Made by a program: the position numbers and the translations under genes. A stretch of DNA of 64,000 nt from Roseateles_B flavus (GTDB lineage: Bacteria; Pseudomonadota; Gammaproteobacteria; Burkholderiales; Burkholderiaceae_C). Shown in pieces: positions 61,636 to 64,000 of this stretch. The notes beneath the pieces are model-generated. The model did not search any database and had not been told where the DNA came from. It saw only the letters and a list, made by a program, of their open reading frames with translations. The stretch covers positions 62,001 through 126,000 of the forward strand of contig NZ_JBDPZC010000008.1 of NCBI RefSeq assembly GCF_039872765.1, in the 5' to 3' direction. Each line of letters begins with the position of its first letter. The first letter of the stretch is position 1.

Positions 61636-63288
61636 ATGCTGCCCTGGCTCAGAAAAGTCGACGACTACTTCCCCCTGCGCTACCTCAGCTGGTGGCTCTG
61701 CGGCCTGGGTGCGGTGCTCAGCGCGGTGGGCACCTGGTACTTCTGGCCGGCCTGGCCCTGGTTCATCGTCTTCATGGGCCTGAGCCTGCAGGGCTTTCGC
61801 GACGTGCGCCAGACCAGGCGCGCGGTGCTGCGCAACTACCCCGTGATCGGCCACCTGCGCTTCCTGCTGGAATACATCCGGCCGGAGATGCGCCAGTACT
61901 TCATCGAGTCCGACAACGAGGCCACGCCCTTCTCGCGCCAGCAGCGGTCCCTGGTCTACCAGCGCGCCAAGGGCGACCCCGACAAGCGCCCCTTCGGCAC
62001 GCAGAAGGACGTGGGGGCCGCGGGCTACGAATGGATCAACCACTCCATACAGCCCACCCAGCTGCCGGGCCACGACTTCCGCGTCACGATAGGCGGCGAG
62101 CGGGCCCAGCCCTACTCGGCCAGCGTGTTCAACATCTCGGCGATGAGCTTCGGCGCGCTGTCGGCCAATGCCATCCTGGCCCTGAACGCCGGGGCCAAGG
62201 CCGGCGGCTTCGCCCATGACACCGGCGAGGGCTCGATCAGCCCCTACCACCGCGAGCACGGCGGCGACCTGATCTGGGAGATCGGCTCCGGCTACTTCGG
62301 CTGCCGCACGCCCGCCGGGCGCTTCGACCCCGAGAAGTTCGCCCTCAACGCCCGCGACCCCCAGGTCAAGCTCATCGAGATCAAGCTGAGCCAGGGCGCC
62401 AAGCCCGGCCACGGCGGCGTGCTGCCCGGGGCCAAGGTGACGCCCGAGATCGCCCTCACCCGCGGCGTGCCGGCGGGCGAGGACTGCAATTCGCCGGCCG
62501 CGCATTCGGCCTTCACGACGCCGGTGGAGCTGATGCAGTTCATCGTCGAGCTGCGCCGGCTCTCGGGCGACAAGCCGGTGGGCTTCAAGCTGTGCATCGG
62601 CCATCCCTGGGAGTGGTTCGCCCTGGCCAAGGCCATGCAGGAGACGGGCATCCTGCCCGACTTCATCGTGGTCGACGGCGCCGAGGGCGGCACCGGCGCC
62701 GCGCCGCTGGAGTTCACCGACCACGTCGGCGCGCCCCTGCAGGAAGGACTGCTGCTGGTGCACAACACGCTGGAGGGGCTGGGCCTGCGCGAGCGCGTGC
62801 GCATCGGCTGTGCGGGCAAGGTCGTCAGCGCTTTCGACATCGCCCGCGCCATGGCCCTGGGGGCGGACTGGTGCAACTCGGCACGCGGCTTCATGTTCGC
62901 CCTGGGCTGCATCCAGGCCCAGGCCTGCCACACGGGGCGCTGCCCCACCGGCGTCACCACCCAGGACCCGCTGCGCCAGCAGGCCCTGGTGGTGCCTGAC
63001 AAGGCCGAGCGCGTCTACCGATTCCACCGCAACACCCTGCATGCGCTGCAGGAGCTGGTGCAGGCGGCCGGGCTGCTGCATCCCGGCGAGATCAGCGCCA
63101 ATCACATCGTGCACCGGGTCAGCCCGCACGAGGTGCGCCTGCTGACCAATCTGCTGCCCTTCGTGCGCCCCGGCGCGCTGCTGGAGGGAGAGCTGCCCGG
63201 CGCGGTCTTCAAGACGTACTGGCCCATGGCCAGCGCACACAGCTTCGAGCCGGTGCGAGCCCTGCGCCGGGGTTTCCTGGCCGTCTGA
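61636..63288 (+). CDS. FMN-binding glutamate synthase family protein
   Basis: This encodes 550 residues. Two N-terminal membrane helices (YLSWWLCGLGAVLSAVGTWYFW; FIVFMGLSLQGF) are followed by the FMN barrel of the glutamate synthase central domain. It contains SVFNISAMSFGALSANAI, HDTGEGSISPYHREHGGDLIWEIGSGYFGCR, IKLSQGAKPGHGGVLPGAKVT, DFIVVDGAEGGTGAAPLEF and GADWCNSARGFMFALGC. The 3Fe-4S cysteines are CIQAQACHTGRCPTG (C-x5-C-x4-C). The glutaminase half is absent, so it is not a classical GltB. These membrane-tethered relatives have no settled function. ATG 61636 was chosen for its ribosome binding site. Confidence 0.94.
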   Translation: MLPWLRKVDDYFPLRYLSWWLCGLGAVLSAVGTWYFWPAWPWFIVFMGLSLQGFRDVRQTRRAVLRNYPVIGHLRFLLEYIRPEMRQYFIESDNEATPFSRQQRSLVYQRAKGDPDKRPFGTQKDVGAAGYEWINHSIQPTQLPGHDFRVTIGGERAQPYSASVFNISAMSFGALSANAILALNAGAKAGGFAHDTGEGSISPYHREHGGDLIWEIGSGYFGCRTPAGRFDPEKFALNARDPQVKLIEIKLSQGAKPGHGGVLPGAKVTPEIALTRGVPAGEDCNSPAAHSAFTTPVELMQFIVELRRLSGDKPVGFKLCIGHPWEWFALAKAMQETGILPDFIVVDGAEGGTGAAPLEFTDHVGAPLQEGLLLVHNTLEGLGLRERVRIGCAGKVVSAFDIARAMALGADWCNSARGFMFALGCIQAQACHTGRCPTGVTTQDPLRQQALVVPDKAERVYRFHRNTLHALQELVQAAGLLHPGEISANHIVHRVSPHEVRLLTNLLPFVRPGALLEGELPGAVFKTYWPMASAHSFEPVRALRRGFLAV

Positions 63289-63293
63289 GGCGG

Positions 63294-63322
63294 GCGGCGC
63301 CGGCTTTTTGCGCCGCTCTTTT
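63294..63322 (+). terminator. Intrinsic terminator after the FMN glutamate-synthase-like gene
   Basis: A 7-base GC stem gcggcgc/gcgccgc with a 9-base loop, followed by tctttt, lies 6 bases after the stop codon. Confidence 0.8.
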
Positions 63323-63416
63323 GATCTCGGGCAGAGCCCGGCCTGAGCCCCGTGCCTGCGGGGTGGTCAAGACCCCCTGCTGGGGGAGAATGCGCGGCTT
63401 GTAAGCAAATGCACGC

Positions 63417-64000
63417 ATGTCTTCGGTCTTCCTGCTCCGCCACAGCCAACGTTCCCTGAACCGGGCGGTCGGAGACTTGGCGGACAGCGGCTGGCACTGC
63501 CTTGGGGCGAGTCAGCACTGGCAGGAGGCGGCGGCCAGCCTGCGTCACGCGATGCCGGCCTATCTGGTCAGCGACGTGCACCTCAGCGACGGCCATGCGA
63601 GCTGCCTGCTGCAACACCTGGACACGCTGCCGCCGGCGCTGGCGCGCCCTCGCGTGCTGCTGATCAGCGATGCCGTCGACGAGATGACCCTGTTCCGCAC
63701 GCTCAGCTGCGGGGCTCATGCCTACCACCTGGACCAGCCGCGCGGCCCCGGCCTGCAGGACAGCCTGCGGGCGCTGGCGCAGGGCCGGGCCCAGATGTCC
63801 CCGGCCATCGCGCGCCAGGCCTTGCAGAGCTTCGGCGCCATGCGCCGCCAGGCCAGCGAGGCGCGCCGCATCGAGGCCGGCCATGACCGCCAGCCCCTCG
63901 CGGCGCTGAGTCTGATCAGCCGGGCGGAGCAGGCCCTGCTGAGCCTGCTCTCGCATGGCTGGCTGGTGCCGGAGATCGCCGAGGCCTGGTATGTGCTGCA
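63417..64000 (+). CDS. Response-regulator-like protein with LuxR-type C-terminus (3' end outside window)
   Basis: The frame is open from ATG 63417 to the window end, giving 194 residues. The N-terminus resembles a receiver fold: VFLLRHSQRSLNRAV, YLVSDVHLSDGH at the phosphoacceptor strand (Asp in SDVHLSD), RVLLISDAVDEM and HAYHLDQPRG. The acidic pocket at the first strand is changed to Arg-His, and Lys at the last strand is missing. It may therefore be a non-phosphorylated pseudo-receiver. The end (LISRAEQALLSLLSHGWLVPEIAEAW) looks like the start of a LuxR-type helix-turn-helix. The partner kinase is unknown. Confidence 0.75.
   Translation, partial: MSSVFLLRHSQRSLNRAVGDLADSGWHCLGASQHWQEAAASLRHAMPAYLVSDVHLSDGHASCLLQHLDTLPPALARPRVLLISDAVDEMTLFRTLSCGAHAYHLDQPRGPGLQDSLRALAQGRAQMSPAIARQALQSFGAMRRQASEARRIEAGHDRQPLAALSLISRAEQALLSLLSHGWLVPEIAEAWYVL

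Overview
The window is about 70% GC with a strong third-position GC bias and dense, often overlapping genes. It carries metX-metW, a FadD with its typical N-terminus, a PEP-CTERM locus, a polymorphic Rhs toxin locus and many c-di-GMP and two-component genes. This fits a Betaproteobacterium of the order Burkholderiales, in the Roseateles/Pelomonas/Mitsuaria/Rubrivivax neighbourhood. That placement rests on gene content and style, not on a database search.

Layout. (1) 1-5.9 kb is an Rhs polymorphic-toxin locus. The 3' part of a large rhs gene ends in a variable, lower-GC toxin tip and is followed by a candidate immunity gene. Next comes a promoterless orphan cassette that repeats 684 bp of the rhs core exactly and carries a second, colicin D-like tip with an ImmD-like immunity gene. 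A decayed third scrap of rhs core follows. (2) 5.9-15.2 kb is a tightly overlapping ten-gene operon for an atypical type II secretion/type IV pilus-like machine: GspG, F, E, L-, M- and C-like proteins, a lipoprotein secretin with a C-terminal cohesin-like domain, and three further pseudopilin-like proteins. A glutaredoxin-like protein follows. (3) 15.8-18.4 kb (minus) is a three-gene set: a PEP-CTERM protein, a post-PEP-CTERM-1-type small protein and a secreted PA-domain metalloprotease. (4) 18.7-26.5 kb holds an acyltransferase, a CAP protein, a NarL-type response regulator with its histidine kinase, mnmA, and a MASE3-PAS-GGDEF-EAL protein inserted between mnmA and nudJ. (5) 27.4-30.3 kb is the proton-translocating transhydrogenase operon (pntAA-pntAB-pntB). 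(6) 30.3-37.4 kb is a signalling block: an orphan histidine kinase, an HD-GYP response regulator and a large CHASE/PAS hybrid kinase. (7) 37.7-43.6 kb holds fadD, rsmE, a transporter and an RlmL-like methyltransferase. (8) 43.6-53.5 kb holds a second GGDEF-EAL protein, an M20 peptidase, a LuxR solo in a lower-GC patch, a lipase-like hydrolase, an ECH1-like isomerase, a TPR membrane protein and a Vat-type acetyltransferase. (9) 53.6-64 kb holds two periplasmic solute-binding-like proteins, a VOC protein, PPK2, metX-metW behind a SAM-II riboswitch, SppA, an FMN glutamate-synthase-like protein and a truncated response regulator.

How they work together. Three c-di-GMP enzymes and three histidine kinases lie within about 26 kb, so much of the middle of the window is environmental sensing. 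The metXW unit shows the clearest cis-regulation: a -10 box, a SAM-II aptamer and a terminator hairpin directly before metX. A 15-base motif (gcaagacctgacccc or its complement) recurs exactly four times and nearly exactly three more times, both inside and between genes, and looks like a dispersed REP-type family. No tRNA, rRNA, CRISPR array or intact insertion sequence was recognised.
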